A DNA stretch of 64,000 nt from Odobenus rosmarus divergens. Its lineage: Eukaryota > Chordata > Mammalia > Carnivora > Odobenidae. Position numbers and translations under genes: made by a program. The first letter of the stretch is position 1, and each line of letters opens with the position of its first letter. Below are positions 51,201 to 59,214 of the stretch, one piece after another. Location: the NCBI RefSeq assembly GCF_000321225.1, contig NW_004450942.1, positions 673,636 through 737,635 on the forward strand. The letters run 5' to 3'. The notes below the pieces were generated by a model. It searched no databases and was not told the DNA's origin. It saw only the letters and a list, made by a program, of their open reading frames with translations.

Positions 51201-54200
51201 CCAAGCGAGCTAGGCATTCTGACTCTTGGTTGCCAGCCTGCCTGTGCAGAGAAAGGCAAGGCCAGGATCATAGGAACCAAGCGGGCTAGGCATTCTGACT
51301 CTTGGTTGCCAGCCTGCCCCTTGTGACTGAGGGGCCACCAGGCTGACAGAACCAGGACACTGTCAGATCTACTATCCTTTGAGATGACAGGGAAAGGAGC
51401 ACAGAAAATAAATCAGAGGCCTGAGGAGGAAATTGGTTCCTGACACATGCTGACAGGGCTCATTACCCGGACATCTTGTTTTCATAAAATGGCAGTGACA
51501 CTGTTTGCTTTGAAAAGGGCAGGCTACTGGTAGTAATGAGGCCATGAGTTGGGGATGCCGGGGGAACAATGAGGGCAGGGACACTCCTCATTGAGGGAGG
51601 TCCTTGAGACAGCGCTTTCAGACGTGGTGGGGACCAAGCTCTGCAGGCACGGATTATTCTCTCTTCCTTCCCCCTCCGCACTGCTGCCGCCACTAGAATT
51701 CTCTTGCTACAGTGTGAACCAAATGCGGTGCCCCCAGCCTCAAGAACCAGTAATGGCTCCCCATTACCTCCAGAAGTCGCAACCATAACCTGGGCTCATG
51801 GCCCCCCAGACTACCTTCCTGACCTCCCATCCCTCTGTTTCCTTCTGCAGGGTGTGGGTGCCTTCCAATGCTCCCCAGATGCATCCAGGTGCATTTGTAT
51901 CCCTTTCCCTGCTTCCATGTTAAGCAACATCTGGGAAATCTGGAGTTGGGAGCCCCACTGGTGTATCACAGTGATACCCAACTGGGTGTTTGGTGGATTG
52001 ACACTAAGTCCCTTCTGTGCGGGAGGAAGAGGGCTGGAAATTTCGTCCCATGAAGTACAGAAAGCCAGACAGACAGAAAACTCACTTGGTACTCATACAG
52101 TGCTTGCCAAAGAGTTTACACTTCCCAGATGTGCCGAAGGGATGGTGAAAATAAATGAATGATGATTCATCACTTGTTTTTGGTTTAGACCCTCCGATGA
52201 GCTCCATGGGAGCTGGGATTCAGTCATGTGCAGGGGAACAGGGTTTTCATTGTGGTGAAGGACTCACACCATTCATTCATGGGGGCATAACTGAAACAAG
52301 TCTAGCACATTCTAAGGACCACCATCAGGCAGTCTGGATCAATTAGCCAAACACATTTTTTATCTAGCCATTCACTCAACAAGTACTGTGCTTAGGGACC
52401 CCTGTCAGTACATGGGCATTCCTCGTCCGGTTTTCTTTCCCTACTTTCCATCATCATAACTTTTATTTCCTCTTTGTATACAAGAATATATATTAAGTAA
52501 TGTAATTCAAGTCTATAACTTAAGAATACCAAGTGTTTAGGCTCTTAACATATACCTACTCATCTTTGCATGGCAAAATATTTCTGTTTGTGCTGACCTA
52601 TAATTGGTGCTTAGTCAGATCAAGTACTCATCTAAAGCCAGGCTCTGCAAACATTTTCTGTGGAGGGCCAGGTGGTAAATATTTCAGGTGTTGTAGGCCA
52701 AGAGCCAAAACTGATGATATCATGTAGGCACTTTATGTAACAAGAGAGAAAACAAATTTCCACTGAGTTTTCTATTTCTGAAATTCAAGATCTAATAGTA
52801 TCATTAAGCATAGGTTTTTGTAATACAGGTTTTATTGGTCAGCTCGGGCTGTCATAACAGAATGCCACAGACTGGGTGGCTTAAATAACAGAAATTTATT
52901 TTCTCATCATCTGGAGGCTACGTGTCCAAGATCAAAGTGCCGGTGCAATAGGTTTCTGATAAAGCCTCTCCTCCTGGCTTGTACATAGCTGCCTTTCCTC
53001 TGTGCGTGCACAGAATGGGAGAGAGGGGAATTGGTCTCTCTTATTCTTATAAGGACACTAGTCCTATCTGACTAGGGCCCCACCCTTATGACCTCATTTA
53101 ACCTTAATAACCTGCTAAAAGGCCCTATGGCCAAATACAGTCACATTGGGAGTTAGGACTTGAACATAGGAATCTGGGGTCGGGGGGACATAATTCAGTC
53201 CATAATATAGGTCCACTAATAAGAAAAATGGAATTCTTTTTTGGGAGAAAACATTTCACTGAACTGGAGTTCAAACATAAAATCCATTCTTAGCTGGTGG
53301 ATCTTACAGGTCCAGGCAGCAGCAGTGTTTGGTCATGGTTGCAGTTTGCTGGCACCTACACACAGTGCGGTAGAAAGAACCTTGGCTTCCGGGTCAGGCT
53401 TGGCCCCTGTTCAAATCCCATCTTTGCCTTCTATCAGCTGTACATTACTGAGCAACCACTGAATCTCTCTGAACCTCCGTTTTTCCATGTCTGGAGGGAA
53501 ATAATGATTTCCTTAGAAGGGAGCTAAATTAGGAGGTGAAGTAACCTTCCAGGGTTTCTGTAAGGGGTATTAGTAAGGTGTGCACAATCCTGAGCATAGT
53601 GCTGGACTTAAGGAAATGAGAGCGCCATCATCCGCATCAGCATCACCAGAGTTGTGAGGAGCCAGAAATAACTCCAAAATGACTCAAAAGATTTGATGGA
53701 TTAAGTATGTACTCTGGATAGTATGTCATGAGAATGGCGATCAACCTCTGTGGTTTTCCTCCCGACATTATTATGACAATAACATCAGATCCCAGTTGAG
53801 GGACGTGCTACAAAACACCCGACCAGTACTTTTCCAAACTGTCAAGGTTATCAAAAACAAGGGAAGTCTAGGGGCGCCTAGAAGCTCAGTCGGTTGAGCA
53901 TCTGACTCTTGGTTTTGGTTCAGGTCATGATCTCAGGGTCATGAGATCGAGCCCTGCATCCGGCTCCTCGCTAAGCATGGAGCCTGCTTGGGATTCTCTC
54001 TCTCCCTCTGCCCCCCACCCCTGCAGTCATGCTTGCTCGCTCTCGCTCTCTCTCCAAAAAAAAAAAAAAAACAAGGGAAGTCTGAGAAGTCACAGCCAAG
54101 AGGAGCCTAAGGAGATGAGGACTAAATGTAACGTATCCTGGAATAGAAAAAGGACATTAGGTAAAATCTAAGAACATCTAAATAAAGTTGGGACTTTAGT

Positions 54201-57200
54201 TAATAATAACATATCAACATTGGTTAATTGTGACAAGTATATCATATTACTCTAAGACGTTACGAACAGAGGAAATTGAGGTGTGGAGTATATGAGAGCT
54301 CTCTGTACTATCTTCACAAGTTTTCTGTAAATCTAGAACTCTTCTAAAACTTAAAGTTCATTAAAAATAATTATATGTGCGTAAATGGGTAAAAGATCCA
54401 TTCAAAGTACAAGGTGGTCCTGGATTTTAATGTAACCAGGATGAAAGGTTGATTGATACAGTTCAGACCCCACATTGACTTTCGAGAAACTACCACCTGT
54501 CCAGTTTTGGTATAGAATAAGGAAGAATCTCCACAGTGATCTGGAAAGCCTATTAAAATACTCTTCCCTTCCTTTAACCAACTTCATACCAGTGTGAGGT
54601 CAGATTTTCTTCATATATTTCAAAGAAAACCACATAATGCAAGAGATGAGGAGCTACAGCAATTATGAGAATCCCACAGTCCTCTATTGAGCTAGTCAGT
54701 AGAGATTTGCAAAAACATAAAGCAGTGCCTCTCTTCTCACTAAATTTTTCAGCTTGGGAAAACAGTTATTTTTAATTGTGAATATTTATGTTAGCATGTC
54801 GGTTTATTATTTTTAAATGAATTAATAATTACTTAATTTTTTATTCAGTTTTAATTTTTCTTTTGGTAAATCTCAACAGCTATTACCCATATGAGCAAAA
54901 ACTCTTTGGGGTTCTTAATAATTTGTTAGAATATAGAGGGTCCTGGAGGATAAAAAGTTTGAGACTCCCTGAGCTAAACAACTATTCTATTTAGTCTTCA
55001 CAACAATCTACTAGCTAGGCAATATTATTATCCCACTTTGAAGATGAGAAAACTGAGGAACAGAGAGGTACAGTAAGCTGGAGGGCCCTCAGGAAGTAAA
55101 GAGACGAGTGGAAGCTCGAACCCGTGTCGCAGTGTTCTCCTGACCACCTTGTGTCCCTGGTGTCCTCCTCCCCTTCTAGGTCTGTGAGTTCTGCAAGGGA
55201 GTGGCCCCTGCCGACAGCCCTGTGGTCTACTCAGACAGGGCAGGCTACAGCAAGCAGTGGCACCCCACCTGCTTTGTGTGTGTCAAGTGCTCCGAGCCGC
55301 TGGTGGACCTCATCTACTTCTGGAAGGATGGTGCACCCTGGTGTGGCCGCCATTACTGCGAGAGCCTGCGGCCCCGGTGCTCTGGCTGCGATGAGGTGAG
55401 AGTCGGGGTGGGGGGTGCTGGGCGGTGGGGAGGGTACTCCCACTACTGTGGGAGAGGACCCAGAGGCCGAGGTGAGTGTGGCTTCATTGAGGACATGATC
55501 CACAGATAGGAAAACTAAGGCTCAGAGCTCGCGTCCTGCCCTCGGCCTCTGTTTCCCCATTTGCAAAGGGGGGCAGAAACTAGTTCACACTCATGGGGTT
55601 GTTCGGGATGGGTCAGACACATCATTCTTGTCAGGTCTTATCCTTGGCACAATGCCTGGCACTTACTAAGTGCTCAGAAGAACACTCTGGGGGGAGCGGC
55701 AGGTGCCAGAAAGCAGACTGCCCACATTCAAACCTGGCTCTGCACGATTAGTGGTGTGGTTACCTAACTCCTGTGCCTCAATTTACCACTCATAAAATGG
55801 GAGGAAAATAGGCCCATCCCAAGGGGTTGCTATGAGGATAAAAGGAGATAATGCAATGCATGAAAACGCTTGGCACAGGGTCTGACCAAGGAATTAATAA
55901 ATAGGAGCTACTAGTAGTCTTATAAGGTAATACGAGAGGACATGATATAATACTAAAACATTAACTTAATACAATAGAGATGCCATGAAAGGGGTTTGAC
56001 TCTCCAATATGAGTTCAGGCTAGAGGAACTCTAAGGCATATTAACGGTGACAATGATAATTATGATAATGGTAACTACTGTCTGCATGCCTGTGACGACA
56101 GGAAACTCACTACCTTCATTGTTGGCACATTAGAAATGTCTTCTTCATTTTAGCCAGTATCTGCCTCCCCCTTCCTCCCACCTTCCACATGTTCCTCTCC
56201 ATATGAAGTTAAAGCCCTACAATTGTCTTACCTAATAACTGTGTGTTCGAGAGAGGTTAAGAGGGGAAGGACTCTCGGCAGGCCTGCCCCACAGCCTCAT
56301 TTTTTTTTTTTAAGATATTTTATTTGAGAGAGAGAGAGAGCGCATGAGCGGAGGGAGAGGCAGAGGGAGAGGGAGAAGCAGACTCCCCGCTGAGCAGGGA
56401 GCCCCATGCGGGGCTTGATCCCAGGACCCTGAGATCATGACCTGAGCTGAAGTCAGACACTTAACCAACTGAGCCACCCAGGTGCCCCGCCACAACCTCA
56501 TTTTTGTGAGGACAACAGTATACTTAGAGTTGTAACACTCCATCCATAATTAAGGACTTACAATGGGTCAACCATTTGCTCCATACTTGATAGGTGACAT
56601 GCCATTTACATCTCACAGCGGTCTCTTAGGGAGAGACCATCATTATCTCCATTTTACATTTGAGAAGAGAAAAGCTCAGAGAGGTCGATGACAATGCCAT
56701 GGCCTCGGCTGTGTCTCAGTCACTATGCCAGGTACTTCATATGTAGTAACACATGTAGAACTCATAAAACCCTGTGGGATGGGTCGGTTTTATGTCCCCG
56801 TTCCACAGATATGGAAACTGAGGCACAGAAAGATGAAGTGATTTGCCCAACGTCATGCAGCTGGTTCCCCCCAAATCATAAAATGCATTTAAATGCTGTT
56901 CTGCTCTCCTCAGGGATTCCTGAGCATATATATACATATTTACATATTCCAAAGTGTTACTTTATTCCAAGCCCACATGATCCTGTGTGTAACCTTGCTG
57001 TTGAAGACTGGCCATTGGCCCTTAGCTATGGTTGGGCAGTCCTCACTGGGGTACGTAATCCCATCTCAGAACACAAACTGGGCTTTGGTCTGGGGCCAAA
57101 GAGTATTATGGATGCTAGATAAGTAAAATGTGCCTGTGGCGGAGAATGTTTTTTTTTTTTCCATCTAAGAAGCTAAGATGCAATCATGACCTGTCCCAAT

Positions 57201-57526
57201 TACTGTACTTACTGCCTAAGATTTAGGTCAGAATCCTCCACTGATGCATTTAAAGGTCAAGACGAGAATGGGGAGAGGAGGAACCACCATCTACAAGTTG
57301 TCCTCCACGCACTGTCTCTACTAGGGACAGAACCCAAGTCGTGCATTTCCTCTGCTCCCCTCCCCAGATCATATTCTCGGAGGACTACCAGCGTGTGGAA
57401 GACCTGGCCTGGCACCGAAAGCACTTTGTCTGTGAGGGCTGTGAGCAGCAGCTGAGCGGCCGGGCGTACATCGTCACCAAGGGGCAGCTTCTGTGCCCGA
57501 CTTGCAGCAAGTCCAAGCGCTCCTGA
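28479..57526 (+). CDS. LMCD1: LMCD1 (dyxin), spliced coding region, exons 2-6; exon 1 not in window
   Basis: The spliced product of five exons (28479-28567, 34401-34656, 41222-41551, 55180-55395, 57368-57526) is 349 residues. With the ~14-residue first exon of the human protein it would be about 363, against 365 in human. Visible domains, in that numbering: a Cys-rich N-terminal stretch (Cys 28, 31, 35, 47, 50, 52, 58), a PET domain at about 97-204 containing YEWAPPG, and two C-terminal LIM zinc-binding domains (241-297 and 306-357) with all sixteen ligands present. Family knowledge: LMCD1 is a nuclear/cytoplasmic cofactor that binds GATA6 and blocks its DNA binding, and promotes calcineurin-NFAT signalling in heart and smooth muscle. 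Zn binding is through the LIM fingers. All junctions keep the frame (exon 2/3 in phase 2, the rest phase 0). There are no frameshifts or premature stops, so the gene looks functional. PRICKLE and TES paralogs share PET-LIM, but the N-terminal sequence and the two-LIM layout identify LMCD1. Confidence 0.96.
29318..29490 (-). repeat. MIR
   Basis: Reverse MIR: aacatttattgagctgaac, aaccctgagcagtaggtag, gtcagaaaactgagagtggg. Confidence 0.65.
31408..31735. mobile_element. Nonautonomous hAT relic (aaataaagttttatt type) with internal insertion
   Basis: Left (gtcagctacctttctgtacac…tttggcaggccatatggtctctg) and right (gatgggccagattcagccaatggaatgtagtttgccaactcc) ends match the same family as 33866 and 47598. 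About 110 bases near 31570-31680 do not belong to it. Confidence 0.6.
32886..33101 (-). mobile_element. MER20 (nonautonomous hAT-Charlie)
   Basis: The sequence gtttctcaacctcagcactattgacatttt… gatgtttagcagcatccctggcctctacc … agacgttgccacatg is the MER20 consensus in inverse orientation, with both ends visible. A SINE abuts the right end. Family knowledge: some MER20 copies act as uterine regulatory elements; nothing here shows that for this copy. Confidence 0.85.
33107..33302 (+). mobile_element. Carnivore tRNA-Lys SINE next to MER20
   Basis: It has a complete tRNA-like head, gggatcaagcccgg, a long pure (TC)n tract (~33234-33264), then ATGAATAAATT and an A-tail. Target-site duplication aactactgatggaa at 33093-33106 and 33303-33316. 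It is inserted at the terminal edge of a MER20. Confidence 0.93.
33866..34094. mobile_element. Nonautonomous hAT relic
   Basis: Contains agaggtcagca…, ggctctgtgggccacacagtctctgttgc, ttccaataaaacgttattt and gggttcagcccacagg; subfamily name uncertain. Its AATAAA is transposon sequence, not a gene polyadenylation signal. Confidence 0.7.
34401..34656 (+). CDS. LMCD1: LMCD1 exon 3 (Cys-rich region and start of PET domain)
   Basis: The 256-nt exon runs from a CCCCAG acceptor (AG at 34399-34400) to a GTAAGG donor at 34657. It supplies the last base of Arg44 and 85 complete codons, starting [14 protein letters not shown] and ending at VTQKL. The seven-cysteine N-terminal region is completed here. 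The acidic [13 protein letters not shown] stretch is followed by a very highly conserved block ([41 protein letters not shown]), of which the last part opens the PET domain. The reading frame stays open for ~34 codons into intron 3, but the donor is canonical and exon 4 joins exactly in frame, so that extension is not coding. Confidence 0.95.
35600..36055 (+). repeat. L2 3' end
   Basis: Clear L2 order: cagggactttgcacttgctgttcc, aggccttccctaaccaccc, cactggagtgaagagaggc, gcagacaccatgcctg, aggacacatagtaggtttgatgag. Confidence 0.75.
37105..37350 (-). repeat. MIR
   Basis: Reverse MIR: gctagtatttattgagtac, gccaagcactatgctaagag, ggatgctgaggctcc, ccttggactcagg. Confidence 0.75.
37540..37580 (+). repeat. 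GATA/GACA tetranucleotide repeat
   Basis: ggatggatagatagatagac followed by agacagacaggcatatagat: a short imperfect compound tetranucleotide repeat. Confidence 0.85.
38351..38383 (+). repeat. 14-bp tandem repeat
   Basis: agccaggcagggcc occurs twice in a row (38351-38364, 38365-38378) followed by agcca, in a GC-rich part of intron 3. Confidence 0.9.
41222..41551 (+). CDS. LMCD1: LMCD1 exon 4 (rest of PET domain plus low-complexity linker)
   Basis: The 330-nt exon (110 codons, phase 0 at both ends) begins [12 protein letters not shown] after an AG acceptor at 41220-41221 and ends KEY before a strong GTAAGT donor at 41552. It completes the PET domain ([46 protein letters not shown]). It then encodes a Gly/Pro/Glu/Thr-rich linker (about residues 200-238) leading to the LIM domains. 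This is the most GC-rich exon. The linker carries substitutions expected of a disordered segment. Relative to the human protein as I remember it (…SKEVEYVCELC), two residues (VE) are missing before the final Tyr. Confidence 0.95.
42812..43009 (-). mobile_element. Carnivore tRNA-Lys SINE, minus strand
   Basis: It reads tail-first on the + strand (tttcaaagattttatttatttatt) to the head complement (tgagccacccaggtgcccc). The 15-bp duplication taatctgagaacttt is perfect (42797-42811 and 43010-43024). Confidence 0.94.
43795..44000 (-). repeat. MIR
   Basis: Reverse MIR: cacatttattaagcacctgctctg, cccattttacgggtg, cagagatggtaggtaacttttcc. Confidence 0.75.
44877..45261. mobile_element. MER5A-type hAT element split by SINE
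   Basis: Left terminus cagtggttctcaaac, right terminus tttgagaaccactg, with the young SINE inserted after 'ccagagggctgg'. The remaining ~190 bp is the expected length of the family. Confidence 0.8.
44933..45126 (+). mobile_element. Carnivore SINE, young 'gcaactgcc' subtype, inside MER5
   Basis: It is near-intact, with the same body as the copy at 25297 (catgatcctggagtcccggg, tctgactctcttccctc), a long AAATAAATAAAATCTT-A15 tail and a perfect ~17-bp duplication containing aaaatccagagggctgg (44915-44932 and 45127-45144). It splits a MER5-type hAT element. Confidence 0.95.
47598..47826. mobile_element. Nonautonomous hAT relic
   Basis: Same family as 33866: ggtaaatattttacgctttgc, catacagtctctgtc, gccaataaaactttatttgc, ggatttggcccac. 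Nearly full length. Confidence 0.72.
48495..48660 (-). repeat. MIR
   Basis: Reverse MIR: atgagccagggcctgcc, gaggaaactgaggctcagagagg. Confidence 0.68.
49250..49790 (+). repeat. Old dispersed repeat (possibly LTR-derived)
   Basis: Signatures gaggcttaaaaaaataac, cagcaatcaggcagggttcag, and ggttggaggagtgtccaagaatttg fit a common mammalian repeat. No terminal structure is clear, so the class is not assigned. Confidence 0.5.
50416..50590. mobile_element. MER5A-type hAT element
   Basis: Complete copy of about 175 bp with inverted termini tagtggttctcaaac and tgagaaccactg and the interior tgaatcagacactctggg, ttttaacgagccctc. Confidence 0.82.
50930..51105 (-). repeat. MIR
   Basis: Reverse MIR: gctattattgagcccttataaag, ttaatcccaagaacaac, gaggttgggtaacttgacc, cacacagctag. 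Confidence 0.75.
51167..51318 (+). repeat. 76-bp tandem duplication
   Basis: Copy 1 is 51167-51242, copy 2 is 51243-51318, directly adjacent. They differ at a single base (A at 51208, G at 51284). The unit is not a recognised transposon and lies after a MIR. Confidence 0.95.
52638..52840. mobile_element. Probable hAT relic, diverged
   Basis: The left part (ggctctgcaaacattttctg, gagggccaggtggtaaatatttcagg, taggccaagagcc) resembles the family at 47598. The right part is poorly conserved. Confidence 0.5.
52845..53205 (+). repeat. Old dispersed mammalian repeat (class unsure)
   Basis: A familiar repeat signature: gggctgtcataacagaatgcc, acagactgggtggcttaaat, aacagaaatttattttctca, aaggacactagtcctat, ccaaatacagtcacattggg, gacataattcagtcc. 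I recognise the sequence type but am not sure of its name. Confidence 0.65.
53365..53620 (+). repeat. MIR
   Basis: Full MIR order: ttggcttccgggtcaggc, tatcagctgtacattactg, ctctgaacctccgtttttcc, tcctgagcatagtgc. Just upstream of the old L1. Confidence 0.75.
53640..54375 (+). mobile_element. Old L1M 3' end, split by SINE
   Basis: The 3'-terminal old-L1 signature (gggactttagttaataataa, atatcaacattggtt, gagctctctgtactatcttc, ttctgtaaatctagaac, ttcattaaaaa) follows more upstream L1 sequence. The SINE at 53870 interrupts it. Confidence 0.75.
53870..54066 (+). mobile_element. Carnivore SINE (older type) inside old L1
   Basis: The diverged head ggggcgcctagaagctcagtcgg is followed by 'gactcttggttttggttcaggtcatgatctcagggtcatgagatcgag', a gggattctctctc body and an A-tail. 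This is the same older subtype as the copy at 11897. A 17-bp duplication ending aagggaagtct is perfect (53853-53869 and 54067-54083). Confidence 0.94.
54965..55140 (-). repeat. MIR upstream of exon 5
   Basis: Reverse MIR: tagtcttcacaacaatctac, tatcccactttgaagatgag, aaactgaggaacagagagg, gaagctcgaacccgtg. Ends ~40 bp before the LMCD1 exon 5 acceptor. Confidence 0.75.
55180..55395 (+). CDS. LMCD1: LMCD1 exon 5 (LIM domain 1)
   Basis: The 216-nt exon (72 codons, phase 0) has its acceptor AG at 55178-55179 and a GTGAGA donor at 55396. It encodes the whole first LIM domain. Zinc ligands fit the LIM consensus exactly: Cys241, Cys244, 22 residues, His267, Cys270, Cys273, Cys276, 17 residues, Cys294, His297. 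It also encodes the first Cys pair (306 and 309) of LIM 2, so exon 5 breaks off inside LIM 2 after CSGCDE. An old MIR relic lies within about 40 bp upstream of the acceptor, unusually close for an intronic repeat. Confidence 0.95.
55535..55925 (+). repeat. Two consecutive MIR copies in intron 5
   Basis: First: ctgtttccccatttgcaaagg…tgcctggcacttactaagtgctc (to ~55685). Second: cagactgcccacattcaaacctgg…gtgcctcaatttaccactc…tggcacagggtctgacc (55705-55925). Same orientation. Confidence 0.7.
56305..56489 (-). mobile_element. Carnivore tRNA-Lys SINE, minus strand
   Basis: The T-rich tail complement, GA-rich body and head complement (tgagccacccaggtgcccc) read in order. The ~16-bp duplication differs by one base (ccacagcctcattttt at 56289, ccacaacctcattttt at 56490). 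Confidence 0.93.
56545..56870 (-). repeat. Two consecutive MIR copies
   Basis: Reverse MIRs: gtctcttagggagagacc…cattttacatttgagaag (56545-56700) and tgccaggtacttcatatg…gatatggaaactgaggcac…atgcagctgg (56715-56870). Confidence 0.68.
57368..57526 (+). CDS. LMCD1: LMCD1 exon 6 coding part (LIM domain 2, C-terminus)
   Basis: The coding part of the last exon starts after a CCCCAG acceptor (AG at 57366-57367) and ends at TGA 57524-57526. Its 52 residues complete LIM 2: following Cys306/Cys309 come His327, His330, Cys333, Cys336 and finally Cys354/Cys357. This is a perfect C-x2-C-x17-H-x2-H-x2-C-x2-C-x17-C-x2-C arrangement. The protein ends in a basic SKSKRS tail, as expected for LMCD1. No downstream in-frame exon is needed. 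Confidence 0.95.
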   Translation: MIFSEDYQRVEDLAWHRKHFVCEGCEQQLSGRAYIVTKGQLLCPTCSKSKRS

Positions 57527-57653
57527 AAGGCTGCCCATCCACAGCCGAACCCACAGGATCCCACCCAGAAGGAAGGCCAGGTGTGCTGAGGCCATCCTAA
57601 GGGTCTGATGTGCCAGCAGCAAGCAACAAAAACAATGATATGTCAGTGGGAAA

Positions 57654-57655
<2 letters not shown>

Positions 57656-57690
<35 letters not shown>
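57656..57690 (+). repeat. (CA)n microsatellite in LMCD1 3' UTR
   Basis: About 17 uninterrupted CA units ~130 bases after the LMCD1 stop codon. CA repeats in transcripts can bind HNRNPL (family knowledge). Confidence 0.9.
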
Positions 57691-57693
<3 letters not shown>

Positions 57694-57988
57694 TCTAGGT
57701 TGGGTGGTGGTAGATCCTTGAGGGTCAATAGTTTCAAAGCCAGCGATGTTCTGAGAAGTCTTAGAATGGAGTTATGTTGTTGTTGTTGTTGTTTCCCAAC
57801 TACCAACTAAAGACACGGCTGGCATCCTGCAAGGGATCTCTAGGAGTTTCCCAGAATACGGTTCTGGGTGATCAGATCATGTAGCTGTAGAATGTGCGTG
57901 CTTTCTTATGAACGTGGGGGCTCCTCCAGAGCAGGCTGGGACCCCAACAATCATTTGTGGCTCCTTTTCAAATGGAATTTGAATTTTA

Positions 57989-57994
57989 AATAAA
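57989..57994 (+). promoter_or_regulatory. LMCD1: LMCD1 polyadenylation signal 1 (AATAAA)
   Basis: A canonical AATAAA lies ~460 bases past the stop in a T-rich then A-rich context. It is followed 28 bases later by a second hexamer. Use of this site would give a slightly shorter 3' UTR. Confidence 0.65.
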
Positions 57995-58022
57995 AAACCT
58001 TTTTTGGCATGATAAACGTATC

Positions 58023-58028
58023 AATAAA
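58023..58028 (+). promoter_or_regulatory. LMCD1: LMCD1 polyadenylation signal 2 (AATAAA)
   Basis: This is the second canonical AATAAA, followed by AGTTTTATG and a moderately T/G-containing stretch. It is the last good signal before the sequence becomes intergenic, so it is taken as the main gene end. Confidence 0.65.
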
Positions 58029-59214
58029 AGTTTTATGAAGTCCACATATGACCCCATGTAGTTATTTACTCCATGGCAGAGATTTCACGGCATCCAGTGA
58101 GCTCTGTGACCCTGAGCGCTATAGTGGCAGGAGACACCCTAAGTGCTGCCGTGCCTCTTCGTCAACTGGATCTCATCAGATTTCTTTGAGAGTATAGGTC
58201 CTCCAGGCCAAACCCCGCCCCCTAGTTCTAGGAAGCCCCAGATCCATGATAGAACATGTCGTGTTTCCTGCTACACCGAAGAGCAGCGTCCAGGAGCTGG
58301 TCAGCTGCCTTCACAGGTAATGAGGGAACTCCTCCGGGAGTAAGACCAGGTGGAGTGTTGGGGAGCAGCCACGCAGAGCCACCTGAGCTCAGCCAACGGG
58401 TGCCCCAGGGGACACGGTGACCAGTGTGGGCAGTCTTGAAGAAATATGGGATGTTTATGAGAAATCTCATTGCTTTTAAATGTTGCCAACTGAACCCTGA
58501 ATGAGCCAAATAGAAATGGTCTTTGGGCCAGATTTCCTCTCTTTTTATGGCCTCTCTGAGCATTTGTAGCTCCCAGATTAGTTTCCTTTCCACGACTTCT
58601 AAGAAAAGGAATCTCTTTTTCTACGGGAGGATCCAAAGACAAAAAAGACATGAGTCTTACGAGCTTATAGCCCAGTCACCCGTGGCTTTCATTCATTCTT
58701 AAACTTCCCATCTGTTGCCAAGTTTCTTTCATTTCCCCACCCGAATTTCACTCTGCTCATCTCTCACCTACAACACCCCAACTTCGCATGTTTGACCAAA
58801 GGTATTGCAATTGCAATTGCATGTTTTCTGTTTCCAGTTCCTGTCTCCAGCCACCTGCTTCCCAGTCATGTCTGTCTCCCCAGAGAGAAGCTTTGGGGGT
58901 GTCATCTTCCTTCCCCACCCTCCATGGCTCCCCAGTGTCTCAAGTTAAGAACCAAGACCTCCCCAACATTTGGATCTTTCCAAAATCTGGCTTGTCTTTC
59001 TGGCCTTGGAACTCTTTGTTTCTCTTGATTTCCATTTCCCTATTTCTCCTAGACATTCACCAACTGCCTTTGATCAAGCCCTCTTCTGTGCCTTTCCTAG
59101 TTTTGTGCTGGTTTCTTGAAGACCAAAACTATCTGTTGAAATTCTATCTGTCCTATAAGATGCTTCTCAAGCATAACCTGCTTCTCAATCCCTTCCCAGA
59201 AGCACCAATGGAAT

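Larger units (their letters stand above)
41552..55179 (+). other. LMCD1: LMCD1 intron 4
   Basis: This 13.6-kb phase-0 GT-AG intron is the largest fully contained one. It carries three carnivore SINEs, several MIR, L2 and MER5 copies, two hAT relics, old L1 3' sequence split by a SINE, and a 76-bp tandem duplication. The stretch 45270-46380 and most of 46500-47590 and 51320-52600 show nothing identifiable. Confidence 0.9.
55396..57367 (+). other. LMCD1: LMCD1 intron 5
   Basis: This 2.0-kb phase-0 GT-AG intron splits LIM domain 2. About half of it is repeat: two adjacent MIR copies (55535-55685 and 55705-55925), a minus-strand SINE (56305-56489) and two more MIR relics (56545-56700, 56715-56870). 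Nothing else was recognised. Confidence 0.9.
57527..58045 (+). other. LMCD1: LMCD1 3' untranslated region
   Basis: The stretch from the TGA to just past the second AATAAA is about 0.5 kb. It contains a (CA)n tract at ~57656-57690 and a (TTG)n tract at ~57775-57791. It is otherwise unique sequence. The exact cleavage site is inferred to lie 15-25 bases after the signal at 58023. Confidence 0.75.

Noticed and set aside
51167..51318. CRISPR-like or minisatellite array
   Set aside because: Only two copies with no spacers, in a mammalian intron; kept as a tandem duplication only.
57257..57691. 144-codon minus-strand frame overlapping exon 6
   Set aside because: Antisense shadow of the GC-rich LMCD1 exon and the CA repeat (poly Val/Cys at its start).
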